This document shows positions 45,198 to 55,514 of a stretch of DNA of 64,000 nt, one piece after another. The position numbers and the translations under genes were made by a program. This stretch comes from Xylogone sp. PMI_703 (Eukaryota > Ascomycota > Leotiomycetes). Location of the stretch: NCBI GenBank assembly GCA_021399445.1, contig JAJTUQ010000004.1:5394001-5458000 (forward strand). The letters are read 5' to 3'. The stretch's first letter is position 1; each line of letters starts with the position of its first letter. The notes below the pieces were generated by a model, which saw only the letters and a program-made list of their open reading frames with translations, was not told where the DNA came from and did not search any database.

Positions 45198-46121
45198 ATG
45201 GCGTCCTCATCGCGATCCGACACAACCGACAATACATCATACACAACGATGGACGAGAAAGATCCCACGCTCGTCGGCAAGCACTGTCAGTTTGAATACT
45301 GTAACCAACTGGATTTCCTACCTTTCAGATGTGAATCCTGTCGAGGCACTTTCTGCCTTGAGCATAGAACTGAATCGGGCCACAACTGTAAACATCCCGG
45401 AGAATGGGCAGCAAGGCGCCGCCTGGCAAACGCAGCAAAGCCTTCGTTAGGAGCTGGTAAATCGATGGCTGAAGTCGAGCAACCTTGTGCCTCACCATCC
45501 TGCAAAACAATCATAGGGACTAGCTTATCCACCGGAGTGCATTGCTCTTCCTGCAATCGACGATATTGCCTAAAACACCGGTTACGAGAAGACCACGACT
45601 GCAAGAATCTTGTACCGCTGGGGGCTCGTCCTGCTGAGAGACAAATGGACTTTGCAAAACTTGCGCTAGGGAAGCTGAAAGCCTGGGGTAGCGCACAGAA
45701 GACCAACGCCCAACGAGTCCTACCGAAACCAAAACCAACTTCTGCCAGTGCTAGGCTGGTCGCAGTGAACAACCTCAAGAAGACAGCAAAAGGAGACCAG
45801 AAAATCCCACCAGAAAAGAGGGTCTATCTACATGTTGAGGCTGAGGCAGAAACAACAACATCGAAATTTCCGAACGGCGCATTCTTCTACTCAAAGGACT
45901 GGGTAATAGGTCGTGTCTTAGATTCTGCGGCCAGAAGCCTACAAATAGAAAACGTCAATAACCAGGGAATGGATGAAGCATCAAAACTTAGAGTTTTTCA
46001 CGTTGAAGGAGGCAGGCTGTTGGAGTTCAATGAAAAGGTTGGTGATTCTGTTGCGAGCGGGAATAGTATCGTTCTACTGCGTGGTGTTGGGCCTCCAGTT
46101 CCAGATCTCATAACGGTTTAA
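45198..46121 (+). CDS. cuz1: AN1-type zinc finger protein Cuz1 (ZFAND1-like)
   Basis: Adaptor linking the Cdc48/p97 ATPase and the proteasome, important in arsenite and proteotoxic stress in yeast. 307 aa, intronless. First AN1 finger about residues 30-65 (CQFEYC, then FRCESCRGTFCLEHR and GHNC). Second about 96-137 (CASPSCK, HCSSCNRRYCLKHRLREDHDC). The C-terminal region about 205-305 resembles the ubiquitin-like domain of yeast Cuz1 (KRVYLHVEAE, then WVIGRVLDSAARSLQI, LLEFNEKVGDSV). Its start is the first ATG and directly precedes a short acidic N-terminus. It is a conserved gene and probably marks the right border of the preceding cluster. Confidence 0.92.
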   Translation: MASSSRSDTTDNTSYTTMDEKDPTLVGKHCQFEYCNQLDFLPFRCESCRGTFCLEHRTESGHNCKHPGEWAARRRLANAAKPSLGAGKSMAEVEQPCASPSCKTIIGTSLSTGVHCSSCNRRYCLKHRLREDHDCKNLVPLGARPAERQMDFAKLALGKLKAWGSAQKTNAQRVLPKPKPTSASARLVAVNNLKKTAKGDQKIPPEKRVYLHVEAEAETTTSKFPNGAFFYSKDWVIGRVLDSAARSLQIENVNNQGMDEASKLRVFHVEGGRLLEFNEKVGDSVASGNSIVLLRGVGPPVPDLITV

Positions 46122-46390
46122 CCTTCGGCTAGTCACAACTGGAGTTCGGAGTTTAAAGAGACAGGCTTGTTTCTCGGAAAGGATGTTGAGAAGATCTAAT
46201 GGCAGGCGGTGATTATTGACTTGGGCGATGCATTAAAGTGTGAAGGGTGCATATATCTATGGAGTTTCGGTTGTGTGTTGTGTCTTTATATATAGACATT
46301 TAGAATATTCACGAGATGATGACATAAGGATATTATCTGATTACTATCGATATAATTTATCACCAATCTGAGGTTGAATACATACTCGCT

Positions 46391-47461
46391 CTAGTGAGTG
46401 CCATTGACTCCATTTACAACTGCGCCAGGATTTAGTATCAACTCCCCTTGAGGCTTATCTGGCCATCCAACTAATACTTTTGCGGTCTTATTTTTCAGAT
46501 CCATTGCAATACTGAAAAGTGTGTTTAGTTTGTTTTCTCCGGCACCTCTCCTGCATATAGCAGCACCGCTGCCCACCATGCCATCCTTCAACAAGCTTTG
46601 TGCAGTATCTATGGCTGGTTGCTGTCCCCTGACGCTATCTAACAGCTCTCCTATTCTCTTCACTCTGAAAGGAGAGTCCGCTAGGAATGTCGACTCTTCT
46701 GGGATCTTTTTTGTATGTTCCAACAAGAAGTGGTTTGTATGGGCCACGACCCCCGACTCATTCATCTCCAACTTGGCAATGCCGAAATCAGTGCATTCTA
46801 GACCGGTTCCTCCTGTTTCGTCGGCCACTAGAATATGGCAGGCGCTAGCTACTCCCGATTTCTCCAAAGTTTCAATAGCGTCTTTTCGAGAATCGGATTC
46901 CATAACAGTCCTTAGGGCCAAGTGGCAAGGGATTTTCGTATAGGAAACGCCTTTGAGTTTCAGAGCATTCAGTGTGCACCCGACTCCTTTACTATTAAAT
47001 CCAATCTTGCCAATGATTCCGGCTTCAGTGATCATTTGGATACGTAATCCATTCTCTTTCTTGATCTTCAAAGCAATAAGATTCTCAGATTGATCAGACT
47101 CCCAGTCCCAGTTCTGGGCCAGAATTGAAGCCTCGCCACTTTTCCAGCTGAAGGCTGTGCATCCATCACTGAACGTTCCAAAAGCGATTTCAGTTCGAAC
47201 ATTCAGAGCCAGGATATCAAGATAGGAGAGGCCTGCTCCAGAGGCAACACCTTCCATCTCCTCAACATAGCTTGGCCAGTTCTCCTTCAAGTACGGCTGG
47301 TATTTCTCGGCGAACTCCTTAACTTGTGTCCAATTCATCGATGACTTTTTCTGGAACAGCTTTTCATAGAATATCAAGCTCCGGGCTATCTGCTCCTTGG
47401 CCAATGTTCCATGAGTCTTCCCAATATCATGGGGACTCCCCGAGCACGTAACTTCGAGCAT
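46391..47461 (-). CDS. acyl-CoA:isopenicillin-N-acyltransferase-like Ntn hydrolase
   Basis: Family C45 N-terminal-nucleophile hydrolase. The precursor cuts itself before a Cys, which becomes the catalytic N-terminus; penicillin producers use a member (PenDE/AatA) to exchange side chains. 356 aa, single exon, against 357 aa for the Penicillium enzyme. The cleavage site is SDG|CTAFSW with Cys101. Conserved blocks: GSPHDIGKTHG, LDILALNVRTEIAFGTF, ILAQNWDW, ITEAGIIGKIGFNSKGVG, CHLALR and VVAHTNHFLLEH. The C-terminus ends NGTH, not a peroxisomal PTS1 such as the ARL of the penicillin enzyme, so a cytosolic location and a role like the non-penicillin paralogue (IAL) are more likely. No isopenicillin N synthase or ACV synthetase gene is in the window. 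Confidence 0.92.
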   Translation of the reverse strand: MLEVTCSGSPHDIGKTHGTLAKEQIARSLIFYEKLFQKKSSMNWTQVKEFAEKYQPYLKENWPSYVEEMEGVASGAGLSYLDILALNVRTEIAFGTFSDGCTAFSWKSGEASILAQNWDWESDQSENLIALKIKKENGLRIQMITEAGIIGKIGFNSKGVGCTLNALKLKGVSYTKIPCHLALRTVMESDSRKDAIETLEKSGVASACHILVADETGGTGLECTDFGIAKLEMNESGVVAHTNHFLLEHTKKIPEESTFLADSPFRVKRIGELLDSVRGQQPAIDTAQSLLKDGMVGSGAAICRRGAGENKLNTLFSIAMDLKNKTAKVLVGWPDKPQGELILNPGAVVNGVNGTH

Positions 47462-47936
47462 GTTGAATACTTTTGAATCGATGTGTAATTAGATATATAT
47501 ACGGAAATGGTAACAATTCAAATAGAAGTACGTTGACAAATGTTCACTCTGGGAAGAGATGGTAGATCCCATTATTGTATACCAACCCCACTTTCGAGTC
47601 TCATTCGCCCCAGTTGGTCGGCTGCTTACCTCCTAATAGCTCAACCTGCTAGTTTTATCTAATATGGGATAATATTTATCGTTTATGATGTGTAATCAGT
47701 GGATTTCCAACTTGACTATTGTGCTTCAATATATAGTTAATCACGTGATTCACCTCCTCCACTCGTTCAGGGGCAAAGCGCTATCTCAATACTGGCTGAA
47801 TTGGATTTAGTTTTGACGGTTGAAATGATACCTAGGTATCATTATACAGGTATATAATCAAAGAGAATGCGATTCACCTACAATGTGGGTATCTTAGCCA
47901 GATATTTGAACTATAATCCAAGATAATGTCATCTAT
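47462..47936. other. intergenic with TCACGTGA box
   Basis: 475 bp upstream of the acyltransferase-like gene. A TCACGTGA palindrome lies at 47741-47748, 280 bp before its ATG. No gene. Confidence 0.5.
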
Positions 47937-48500
47937 TCATTGTTCAAGCATCTTCCGCATGACACATCGTCTCTTAACATCATGGCCAGCTTCGCCTTCT
48001 TCTTGAATAATCGTAGAATATCCAGGGCCAACATCTTCAGGGATAGCCTCTACGAACCCCAGCTTTTTATACCACGGCCCATTCCACTCCAGATCTCTGT
48101 ACGTAGTCAATGCTAGGCCCTTGAAACTCTCTGCTTTGGATTCAATTTCTCTGGACATTGTTGTCATTAGAGACCGACCGACCCCTTTCCCTTGGAATTC
48201 ACCAGCCACAGATATCTCAGCTATGTAGAAGTACCCGTCCAATTCATACCCTCCGAGAAATCCTATTGGTCTATCTTCTTTATCAACGGCCACCCAAAGA
48301 TAACCCTGATTTGTCATTTTGAGAAGCTTATCTGGTGGCATTGTTGAGCCTGTAATATGTCCGAGACCAACATTCTCAAAGAGAATTGCTGCTGACCTCT
48401 CCACGTCCGCTAAACATGGGATATCAGCCTGTCGAGCTTTGCGAATTGTAAATGATGCCGACTGTGCGCCATTAAGGCTTGTTGCCTGCTGAGCTTCCAT
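47937..48500 (-). CDS. GNAT-family N-acetyltransferase
   Basis: 187 aa with one GNAT domain that transfers acetyl from acetyl-CoA to an unknown amine. Residues 18-60 form strand 1 and helices 1-2 (FTIRKARQADIPCLADVE). YLWVAVDKEDRPIGFLGGY is the antiparallel sheet. Motif A is YIAEISVAGEFQGKGVGRSL, with the acetyl-CoA loop QGKGVG. WYKKLGFVEA is motif B. I start at the ATG at 48500; the frame continues 17 codons further upstream but only to a non-ATG codon. That extension contains a TGCAG, so an upstream exon cannot be excluded. The substrate is unknown. Confidence 0.88.
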   Translation of the reverse strand: MEAQQATSLNGAQSASFTIRKARQADIPCLADVERSAAILFENVGLGHITGSTMPPDKLLKMTNQGYLWVAVDKEDRPIGFLGGYELDGYFYIAEISVAGEFQGKGVGRSLMTTMSREIESKAESFKGLALTTYRDLEWNGPWYKKLGFVEAIPEDVGPGYSTIIQEEGEAGHDVKRRCVMRKMLEQ

Positions 48501-48941
48501 TATAGGGATACTAGATGTATTGGTTGTATGACCTTTGATTCTGCAAGACAAAGCATATCCTCTTATGAGTATGTACTGAGATCTAGCCTAGGATCCTAAT
48601 GATCGCTATGTTGAGGCCTCCGTAACCCTTTACAAAGTAAAATTTCCCCGTTGCACCTAATATAACTGTTTAGAGAGACTATCGTATTCGTAAGACATCA
48701 TGGAGTATTAAATGGAAGCTCAATAAAACAGTGGACGGAAGCCTAGTGGGGTTGAGCGAGGCTGACAGTGGGGAATCATAAAGTGGTAGCCTTGCGCTTA
48801 TCGATAACCAATTCTCCGCCACTTCGATTCCTTTGAAGACAAAGCAGATCTCGCCGCAAGCAGTCTATAAATTGATGACAATACTAGGAGGGCGAAATTG
48901 AGATACATATTATTAGCTTATTCCTTCTTCTCCTTGCCACA
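48501..48941. other. divergent promoter, GNAT / MDP-1
   Basis: 441 bp between outward-reading starts. No particular motif recognised. Confidence 0.5.
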
Positions 48942-49559
48942 ATGGCTCGAAAAACCAGTAAAACCTCGAATCCAGGTTCGAACGCTCGTCTTCCCGCCAC
49001 CCTCGAGGACACACTTCCCCTGCCGAAGCTTATAGTTTTTGATTTAGACTACACCTTATGGCCATTTTGGGTAGATACGCATGTCACTCCACCCTTAAAA
49101 GCATCGACAAATCATGATTCCTGCAAAGATCGCTTTGGAGAGGACTTCGCATTCTACACCGAGGTTCCCTACATACTTCCTGCGCTACGAGATAGTGGGA
49201 TCAAGATTGGCGTAGCAAGTCGCACAAGTGCGCCGGATCTTGGTAGAGAAATGCTTAAGTTATTACATGTGCAGGACTCTTCCGGGAAGAAAAGAAAGGC
49301 TGTGGAGTATTTTGACCACATGGAGATATATCCTGGGAGCAAGATAATGCACTTCAATAAGCTGCAGAAGGCAACTGGGCTCAAGTATGAGGAAATGCTG
49401 TTTTTCGACGACGAAGCTCGGAATAGGAATGTGGAGAGTTTAGGAGTTACGATGTATCTGGTGCGAGACGGAGTTTCGATAAATGAGATCGACAATGGGA
49501 TACGAGAATGGAGGAAGAGAAATGCATCTGTGGGTGAACCTCAAAGTTATGATAATTGA
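48942..49559 (+). CDS. magnesium-dependent phosphatase MDP-1 (HAD family)
   Basis: Acid phosphatase of the haloacid dehalogenase superfamily, like yeast YER134C; proposed to act on phosphotyrosine or glycated-protein phosphates. 205 aa, single exon. Motif I is VFDLDYTLWPFW, with nucleophile Asp34 and Asp36. Motif II is GVASRTSAP. A lysine-bearing segment (YPGSKIMHF) and motif III/IV LFFDDEARN follow. The N-terminal 25 residues are basic and Ser/Thr-rich. The length and the WPFW extension of motif I are typical of MDP-1. Confidence 0.92.
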   Translation: MARKTSKTSNPGSNARLPATLEDTLPLPKLIVFDLDYTLWPFWVDTHVTPPLKASTNHDSCKDRFGEDFAFYTEVPYILPALRDSGIKIGVASRTSAPDLGREMLKLLHVQDSSGKKRKAVEYFDHMEIYPGSKIMHFNKLQKATGLKYEEMLFFDDEARNRNVESLGVTMYLVRDGVSINEIDNGIREWRKRNASVGEPQSYDN

Positions 49560-49931
49560 GAAGAGGATTGCAGCAATTTATAAAGAACTATAAGAATCGC
49601 TAAAATCTTGGAATATTGTATTGTTAGATTGGCTGGAACTCGATGCATGGAATCATAGAAATATAGATACCCGGTTTATCACAGTGTTTTTCAGTATTGA
49701 CATATATCATATACACGAGTGTACAGTACGACTGTGACTTGTAGATTCTATAGTAAGACGGGCTAAAAATCTATTTCTAAACTTTCTTTTTCTCTCAGAT
49801 GTTTTCAAACCCAAAAAGGCCTAATGTATGTGTCCATATTGAACCAAATCCGAGACTCCTTCCATGCGATAATGCACTGTTCGTCCAAAGTCGTGAATAT
49901 AGTTACAGCGAATTTTACAATAATTTCCTAT
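49560..49931. other. intergenic, convergent
   Basis: 372 bp between MDP-1 and rad4 3' ends. No gene. Confidence 0.5.
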
Positions 49932-52900
49932 TCATACATCATTCATCTCATCATCAGAAGAATGCCTAAAATAATGAGATTTTAACGCTGTCTCACTCTT
50001 CCTTGCTGCAGCTCTCTTGGGTGTCCTTCTGCTATTAGTGGTAGGTTGCTCCGTGATTATTGGCTTTTGCTGACGTCCCTCTGTCTGCCAATTCTCAGCT
50101 TCCATTTCGGAGCCGCTTTCTCTTGTTGTGAGATCAGATAGCGACGAACTCTGCTCTTCATCCTCTTCATCAGTATCAGGAATGCGGCGCCGACGTTTCG
50201 CAATAGCCTTGTCAGCAGCTATCATCTTTATGGTTGTGGACTTGCTAGCCGGAAGCTTATTCCTGCCACGGATCTGAACTTCCATGGCAGTCTTCCTTAA
50301 CTTGGATGTAGTTGCTAGTGTTGAGGTCAGAAATTCATCACTGCCCTTTTGAGTATCTCCTAGAATATTTGCTGAAGATAGCTCGGCCGATTGTGGAGTA
50401 GTATTCGCTTGCTTGGTTATAGGCTTTGTCGAGTCATCATCGTGTCCTTCAACAACAAAACCCCCACCACTCCCATCATCGTCATCATCATTGTCATTGA
50501 CTACAGGGAAGAAGCTGGATGAAAGATGACCCTGATCTACTTCTTCCTCGTCATGGCCTTCTGGGAAAAAGCCACCAGCCATATCCGTATCTTCTCCCTG
50601 CATGGCTTTCCATTTGTTGTCGTTCTCCTTTCCTGGACCTCTGTGGGTATTTTTATTTGTCCAGGGATTGATAGCATCGACCTGATCTTCAGTAGCATCT
50701 CCATACTCCCCTCTTACTCTCTCGACTATCCTTAATCCCATCAACATCTTCCTCCACATGGCGAGAGCTGCTTTAGTTCTCTTCTCATCTTCCTTCCTAG
50801 CTCTTTCTATCTCGTCCTTCTCCCACTGATCCATCACAGCTGTCAAGTGTTCTTGAGCGACAACAACCCCTGTAATAATTGGGACGGCCATTCTTGACCC
50901 GAATTCGAAACCTGTTACAGCTTCCGCATAATCGATACCCATTTTTTTGCAGATTCTGACGGTTCCTCGTCTAGGAATATGGACCGCGCCTTCGGGAACC
51001 ATACTCGGCACATACACATCAATATTTCCATATTCATTCTTTGGAATGATACCGTCTTTAATGGGAGGCGGGATAATCCAATCCGTTTGATCTCGGCTGT
51101 ATAGGCCTTGTAACACCTTCTCACCAGTTGCATGCTCAGCCTCAGCCAATTCGCGTCTCCGATTCGTTGTCGCTGCCCTATAGGGGACTCTCTTCCTCGG
51201 CTCTTCACCGGGTAGCGGAGCTCGACCTTCTTTATGCCAAGTTTCTATACTTTTGCATGCTACAACATCCTTTCGAAGAAAGACCTTCTCCTCAGTAGTG
51301 GCACCTCCTTTAGTCTTAACTGTAAACATCTTTACGTGCTTAGCAGTCGGTAATATAGCTTCCTCTCTTCTCAGATGTCTCTCGAGCACAAATTCCGCGG
51401 ATGATTTATACCATTGTAGCGTCTCTTCTCCTTCTTTGACTTCTTTTCTTTCAGGCTGCATTGGCTTAAGGTCTGTGAGATCTTCATGATCATCAACTTC
51501 TGTACGAGGACATTTCCTAGTACCTCGTACATAACCACTCATGACTGTTTTGAACCAATCAAATTCTTCATAACGTTTTACTTTACCATGGTGATTGTAT
51601 ACGGGTATCTTCTCCACGGGAATCCGTACGCCTTTGGTTCTACCAGGCCACATATGTCTCTTGAGGTATCTTGTGGTAACATCTTTTGCTGTCCCATCGT
51701 GAGAGAATCCAACAACATATGCTATTACCTGCTTGGCGTTCTCTGCTTTTTGCCCTCGCGGTTCAAATTTCTCGAGATTTGTGTCGTTGTTGGCAGTATT
51801 AACAATAATATTGAGTACCAGTGGGTCTACTGGTATGTACGTATTCGTAACAGGCGACAAGACTTCCGTCCAGTAATGAGGGAAAGCTAGATCTTTGTCA
51901 TATATCTTTGTAGGTGGGGGGCGTGTCTGCACTCGTGGTGCCGCAATTTCCTCTTCATCCTCATCATCTATGCTCAATTCTTCTGATTCCGATAGATCTA
52001 TAGGAGATTCCTGACGCCCCCTACCTTGCGGCTTGCGCCTTTGGGGCTTTTGTGTCTTGGAAATGTTCTTCGGTCCTGGCCTTGTCTTTCCCTTACTAGT
52101 CTTAGGAGCTCTTTTTGATAACTTGTCAACCTCAGAAGATGATTCCTCGGAGGAAATAGATTCATCCTCATTGTCTCTATCTTCTCGTTGCTTCTTCTTC
52201 CTTTCCGCGGCTTCTTCATATTTGTTCCACCCAAAACCCACAGGTTGCAGACTGGCTACCATTCTAGCTTCTAGCCCCAACCCCCTTAGCAACGCGGTAA
52301 ATAATTGGGCGCCAACGTCTCTACTACCCTGCAAAAGGTTTGCTCGTTCTCTGAACTCTTTAATGTCTTGTATACATTCACCATGTCTTTCTGGGTCATG
52401 CTTTTCTTTGTTAAAGCTCTTGGTCTCCTCATCTAGTCGTTGTAAAGACATATAACCAAGTTTCCGTAATCCCGGAGCTGTGATGCGGAATCTCATTCTC
52501 CAGTATTCTTTTAAGTACTTTAAAAGTCGCAATATAGGGTCGCCATGACTCATATCAACTTGTCCAGAAGCAAGCCGTTCAGCAGAGCCTCCCCAATCTC
52601 TCTGTGCTGACCGACCTTTCTCCTTAGCCTTTCCTTTTCCTTTATTGGGTTTCCCTCTCCCCTCCTCATTTTGTAATTCCACCTCGCCCTCTATCTTTGT
52701 AAGACCACTCCTTCGCTTCCATGTCTCCATCTCCCTTTCCCAAAAGCTCTTCGGCAGTTGCTTTACCAGTATTTCTTGCAGTTCCTTATCGCATAGCCAG
52801 CTATTCCGAATCGCATTATGCCACATTAACATCTGTACATGAAACTGATGTGTCGCAACTCGAATCTGTCTTTCAATCTTGCTGGGCCCTTTCTTGGTCC

Positions 52901-53384
52901 CCAATGGATTCGTAAGAGATATACGGGTCTCTTTTGTCAGCGTCAATTCGAGGTCGCCCGAAGGAGGAGGAGCAGAAGTTAGAGGTGGCGCGACGAATGT
53001 TTCAACATCTTCGAATTCTATATCTTCATCATCGTCCGATGAAGAAGCGTCCGCGTTGGCGGTCTTTTGTCTCTTAAGGGCAGGGATATCTTCGAACTCA
53101 GCTTCGCTGGAGGAAATGGATGATAGAGAACTATCCTCATCATCCAGGCGCGACAGATTCTCGAGTGCTGCTTTTCTTTGCTCTGCATTGAGTTTTGATT
53201 TCACACCCGCATCGAGATCGTCGAAAAAGGTTGGTTTTCTGGATGGCGTTGGAGTAAGTTTGCCTTTGCCTTTGCCTTTGCCATGAACCTTACCTCTTCC
53301 ATCTTGCGCCGCAGTCTTAGAATTGGAAGGTCCAGGCTCCGGAGATGATGAGTGTAATCGCTTACGGGGAACGAACGGAGGCAT
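49932..53384 (-). CDS. rad4: DNA repair protein Rad4 (XPC)
   Basis: Damage-recognition factor of global-genome nucleotide excision repair, working with Rad23 in the nucleus. 1150 aa, intronless. The frame is open further upstream but only to a GTG at 53519; the ATG at 53384 starts MPPFVPRKRL, the usual fungal start. Residues 1-150 are disordered, Lys/Gly- and Ser/Asp-rich. The transglutaminase-like fold begins near 180 (HQFHVQMLMWHNAIRNSW) and continues through ALLRGLGLEARMVASLQPVGF. After a charged insert of about 90 residues it resumes at FPHYWTEVLSPVTNTYIPVDP. BHD1-3 follow: HLRREEAILPTAKHV, VPEGAVHIPRRG and CKKMGIDYAEAVTGFEF. The C-terminal 280 residues are acidic and disordered, with an Asp-rich block. 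Confidence 0.96.
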   Translation of the reverse strand: MPPFVPRKRLHSSSPEPGPSNSKTAAQDGRGKVHGKGKGKGKLTPTPSRKPTFFDDLDAGVKSKLNAEQRKAALENLSRLDDEDSSLSSISSSEAEFEDIPALKRQKTANADASSSDDDEDIEFEDVETFVAPPLTSAPPPSGDLELTLTKETRISLTNPLGTKKGPSKIERQIRVATHQFHVQMLMWHNAIRNSWLCDKELQEILVKQLPKSFWEREMETWKRRSGLTKIEGEVELQNEEGRGKPNKGKGKAKEKGRSAQRDWGGSAERLASGQVDMSHGDPILRLLKYLKEYWRMRFRITAPGLRKLGYMSLQRLDEETKSFNKEKHDPERHGECIQDIKEFRERANLLQGSRDVGAQLFTALLRGLGLEARMVASLQPVGFGWNKYEEAAERKKKQREDRDNEDESISSEESSSEVDKLSKRAPKTSKGKTRPGPKNISKTQKPQRRKPQGRGRQESPIDLSESEELSIDDEDEEEIAAPRVQTRPPPTKIYDKDLAFPHYWTEVLSPVTNTYIPVDPLVLNIIVNTANNDTNLEKFEPRGQKAENAKQVIAYVVGFSHDGTAKDVTTRYLKRHMWPGRTKGVRIPVEKIPVYNHHGKVKRYEEFDWFKTVMSGYVRGTRKCPRTEVDDHEDLTDLKPMQPERKEVKEGEETLQWYKSSAEFVLERHLRREEAILPTAKHVKMFTVKTKGGATTEEKVFLRKDVVACKSIETWHKEGRAPLPGEEPRKRVPYRAATTNRRRELAEAEHATGEKVLQGLYSRDQTDWIIPPPIKDGIIPKNEYGNIDVYVPSMVPEGAVHIPRRGTVRICKKMGIDYAEAVTGFEFGSRMAVPIITGVVVAQEHLTAVMDQWEKDEIERARKEDEKRTKAALAMWRKMLMGLRIVERVRGEYGDATEDQVDAINPWTNKNTHRGPGKENDNKWKAMQGEDTDMAGGFFPEGHDEEEVDQGHLSSSFFPVVNDNDDDDDGSGGGFVVEGHDDDSTKPITKQANTTPQSAELSSANILGDTQKGSDEFLTSTLATTSKLRKTAMEVQIRGRNKLPASKSTTIKMIAADKAIAKRRRRIPDTDEEDEEQSSSLSDLTTRESGSEMEAENWQTEGRQQKPIITEQPTTNSRRTPKRAAARKSETALKSHYFRHSSDDEMNDV

Positions 53385-53901
53385 TTCTACTATATCATGA
53401 GAGGCAGATTTTGGCGACGCCGGGGACACGCATTGGAGGAAGTATTCATATATGCTTTGAAGATGTGGAAGCTCTGCGGTGCTAACAGAAGAGGTTGTGG
53501 CCTTGAGTAGTGAGGTCACTGACCTGCACAGGGCTAGACAGTCACAGGGGTCTCGCGCACGGTTTTAGGGACGCCACAGCGGCCACACTACTCACTATTC
53601 ACTGCAGTAGTGCCACGGCGTATATGTACGTGTGAAGAGTATCAGTCTGCATGATCTTGCAGCAAGTTCCGGTGATTCGGCCGTCAGGGGCCCTACAGAT
53701 TGAAAATTACGTGAAATATGTTACGATAGGAAACGCGCAATCATATAGTCGAACCCGCTCGTCCGAGATCCGACTGTTTTTTTGAGGAGATGTACAAACT
53801 TCGTTACCTTAGATACATGGTCGAGGCTAGAGTACCACTTCGAATTATATCTGATAAAAGCCATTTCAGGGTGTAGTCCGACCTTAAGAGTCAAAAGCAT
53901 C
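53385..53901. other. divergent promoter, rad4 / epoxide hydrolase
   Basis: 517 bp between outward-reading starts. No diagnostic motif was recognised. Confidence 0.5.
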
Positions 53902-55514
53902 ATGGATTCATCTTCATCGTTCAGTGTGGTACCGCAAGGGGCTAAGGTCCCCCCGAGCAGCTTCCAAGTCCACATACCTGAAAAGAGGATTGAGGAGATG
54001 CAGACTTTGATACAGCTGTCTAAGATTGCACCGCCAACGTATGAAAGCTTGCAAAAGGACCATAGATATGGGATCACCACTGAGTGGCTTACTTCTGCAA
54101 AGAATGCCTGGGTGGACTTCGAATGGTAAGAAATTTGATCATCCGCTTCAGGAGGACAGTGACGCAGTACCAACACACAACCAGGAGGCCTGTGGAAAGC
54201 CATATTAATAGCTTTCCTCAATTTACCTATGATATTGAAGGAATGACAATACACTTCTTGGCAGCCTTTTCTCGGAAGCCTAATGCAATTCCTGTTATGC
54301 TTATACATGGCTGGCCTGGTACACCCAGTTCTACTATTCCCCCTGTGACACCTCATTAAGAACATTATAGGAAGCTTCTTCGAATTCCTCCCATTTCTAT
54401 CACTAATCCGAGATGAATACAGCCCGGACTCTTTGCCATATCACTTTATAGTCCCATCACTTCCTGGCTATACGTTTTCATCCGGACCCCCATTAGACAA
54501 GAATTTCGACACCAAGGATGTCGCCCGGATTATCAATCAAGTTATGATAAATCTTGGCTTCGAGGATGGTTATATCGCACAGGGAGGGGATATTGGTGCT
54601 AAAATTGGAAGAATCCTAGCAGTTGATCACGATGCTTGCAAAGGTATAGCCACCAGCCGAGCTGAAACTCGATGACTGCCATGTACTAAACTGTTGACTG
54701 GGTCATAGCTATACACCGTGCGTAGTTATAGGTATCTCTAACTCTACATCCTAATTACTGACTGGGCTCGAAAGTAAATGCCTGTTTCATGTCGAAGCCC
54801 CCTGAAGTGTCTGATGCGTCACTATCAGATATCGAGAAATCCGGTCTAGAGCGGGCTAAACTCTTCACATCTTCCGGAACTGGATATCTTGTTGAACAAG
54901 GGACACGACCTAGCACTATTGCAAATGTTTTATCGACGAACCCACTTGCACTGTTGGCATGGTAAATGACGTATACCGCTCATATATAACGTTTCCCGCT
55001 CTAATACCCATCACAGGATTGGAGAAAAGTTTGTCAGCTGGGTGGATGAACCATTGCCACTTGACACCGTTCTAGCATCAGTAACCCTATACTGGCTTAC
55101 CGATACGTTCCCCAGATCCATATACCATTACCGCGAGGTATAGATTCTTTAGCACCGAGAAATATAGAATATCAAATATCAAATCCAGCTTACCATATAC
55201 AGTCTTTCCCCCCACCTAAAATCATGCCGGCCATGGACCCGAGATGGTACATCAATAAACCTCTAGGGTTTTCATACTTTCCCAAGGAGTTGGTGCCAAT
55301 CCCACAATCATGGATTGAGACCACAGGAAACTTGGTCTTCTGGAGACAGCATGAAAAGGTATGAAAAATCGCATCTCAGCACAGCTACCCCTTACTTATG
55401 AAGAATGCTTAGGGTGGACACTTTGCCGCATTAGAGCAACCAAGAGAGTTCGCAGAAGACATTGTCGCCTTTGCAGAGCAGATTTGGTCATTGCTCCACA
55501 GCCAAACTTCATGA
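53902..55514 (+). CDS. epoxide hydrolase (EHN plus alpha/beta hydrolase)
   Basis: Opens epoxides to diols through an alkyl-enzyme ester. Eight exons: 53902-54125, 54152-54318, 54371-54643, 54709-54717, 54775-54961, 55017-55137, 55203-55358, 55413-55514, giving 412 aa, normal for fungal EHN-type hydrolases. The N-terminal EHN domain runs from FQVHIPEKRIEEM to about residue 110. The oxyanion block is HGWPGSFFEF. The nucleophile elbow is AQGGDIGAK with Asp about 204. YWLTDTFPRSIY and KPLGFSYFPKEL belong to the lid and core, and GGHFAALEQP gives the catalytic His. Exon 4 is only 9 nt; it supplies AIH before NACFMSKPPE. Intron 6 must use the acceptor at 55202 to stay in frame. A detoxifying role or a role in lipid or secondary metabolism is possible. 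Confidence 0.9.

Noticed and set aside
53385..53519. Longer Rad4 start at 53519
   Set aside because: The codon is GTG. The first ATG in frame, 53384, matches the usual fungal N-terminus.
55138..55192. Acceptor CCAG at about 55187 for epoxide hydrolase intron 6
   Set aside because: It leads to a stop; the next acceptor at 55201-55202 joins YRE to SFPPPKIM in frame.
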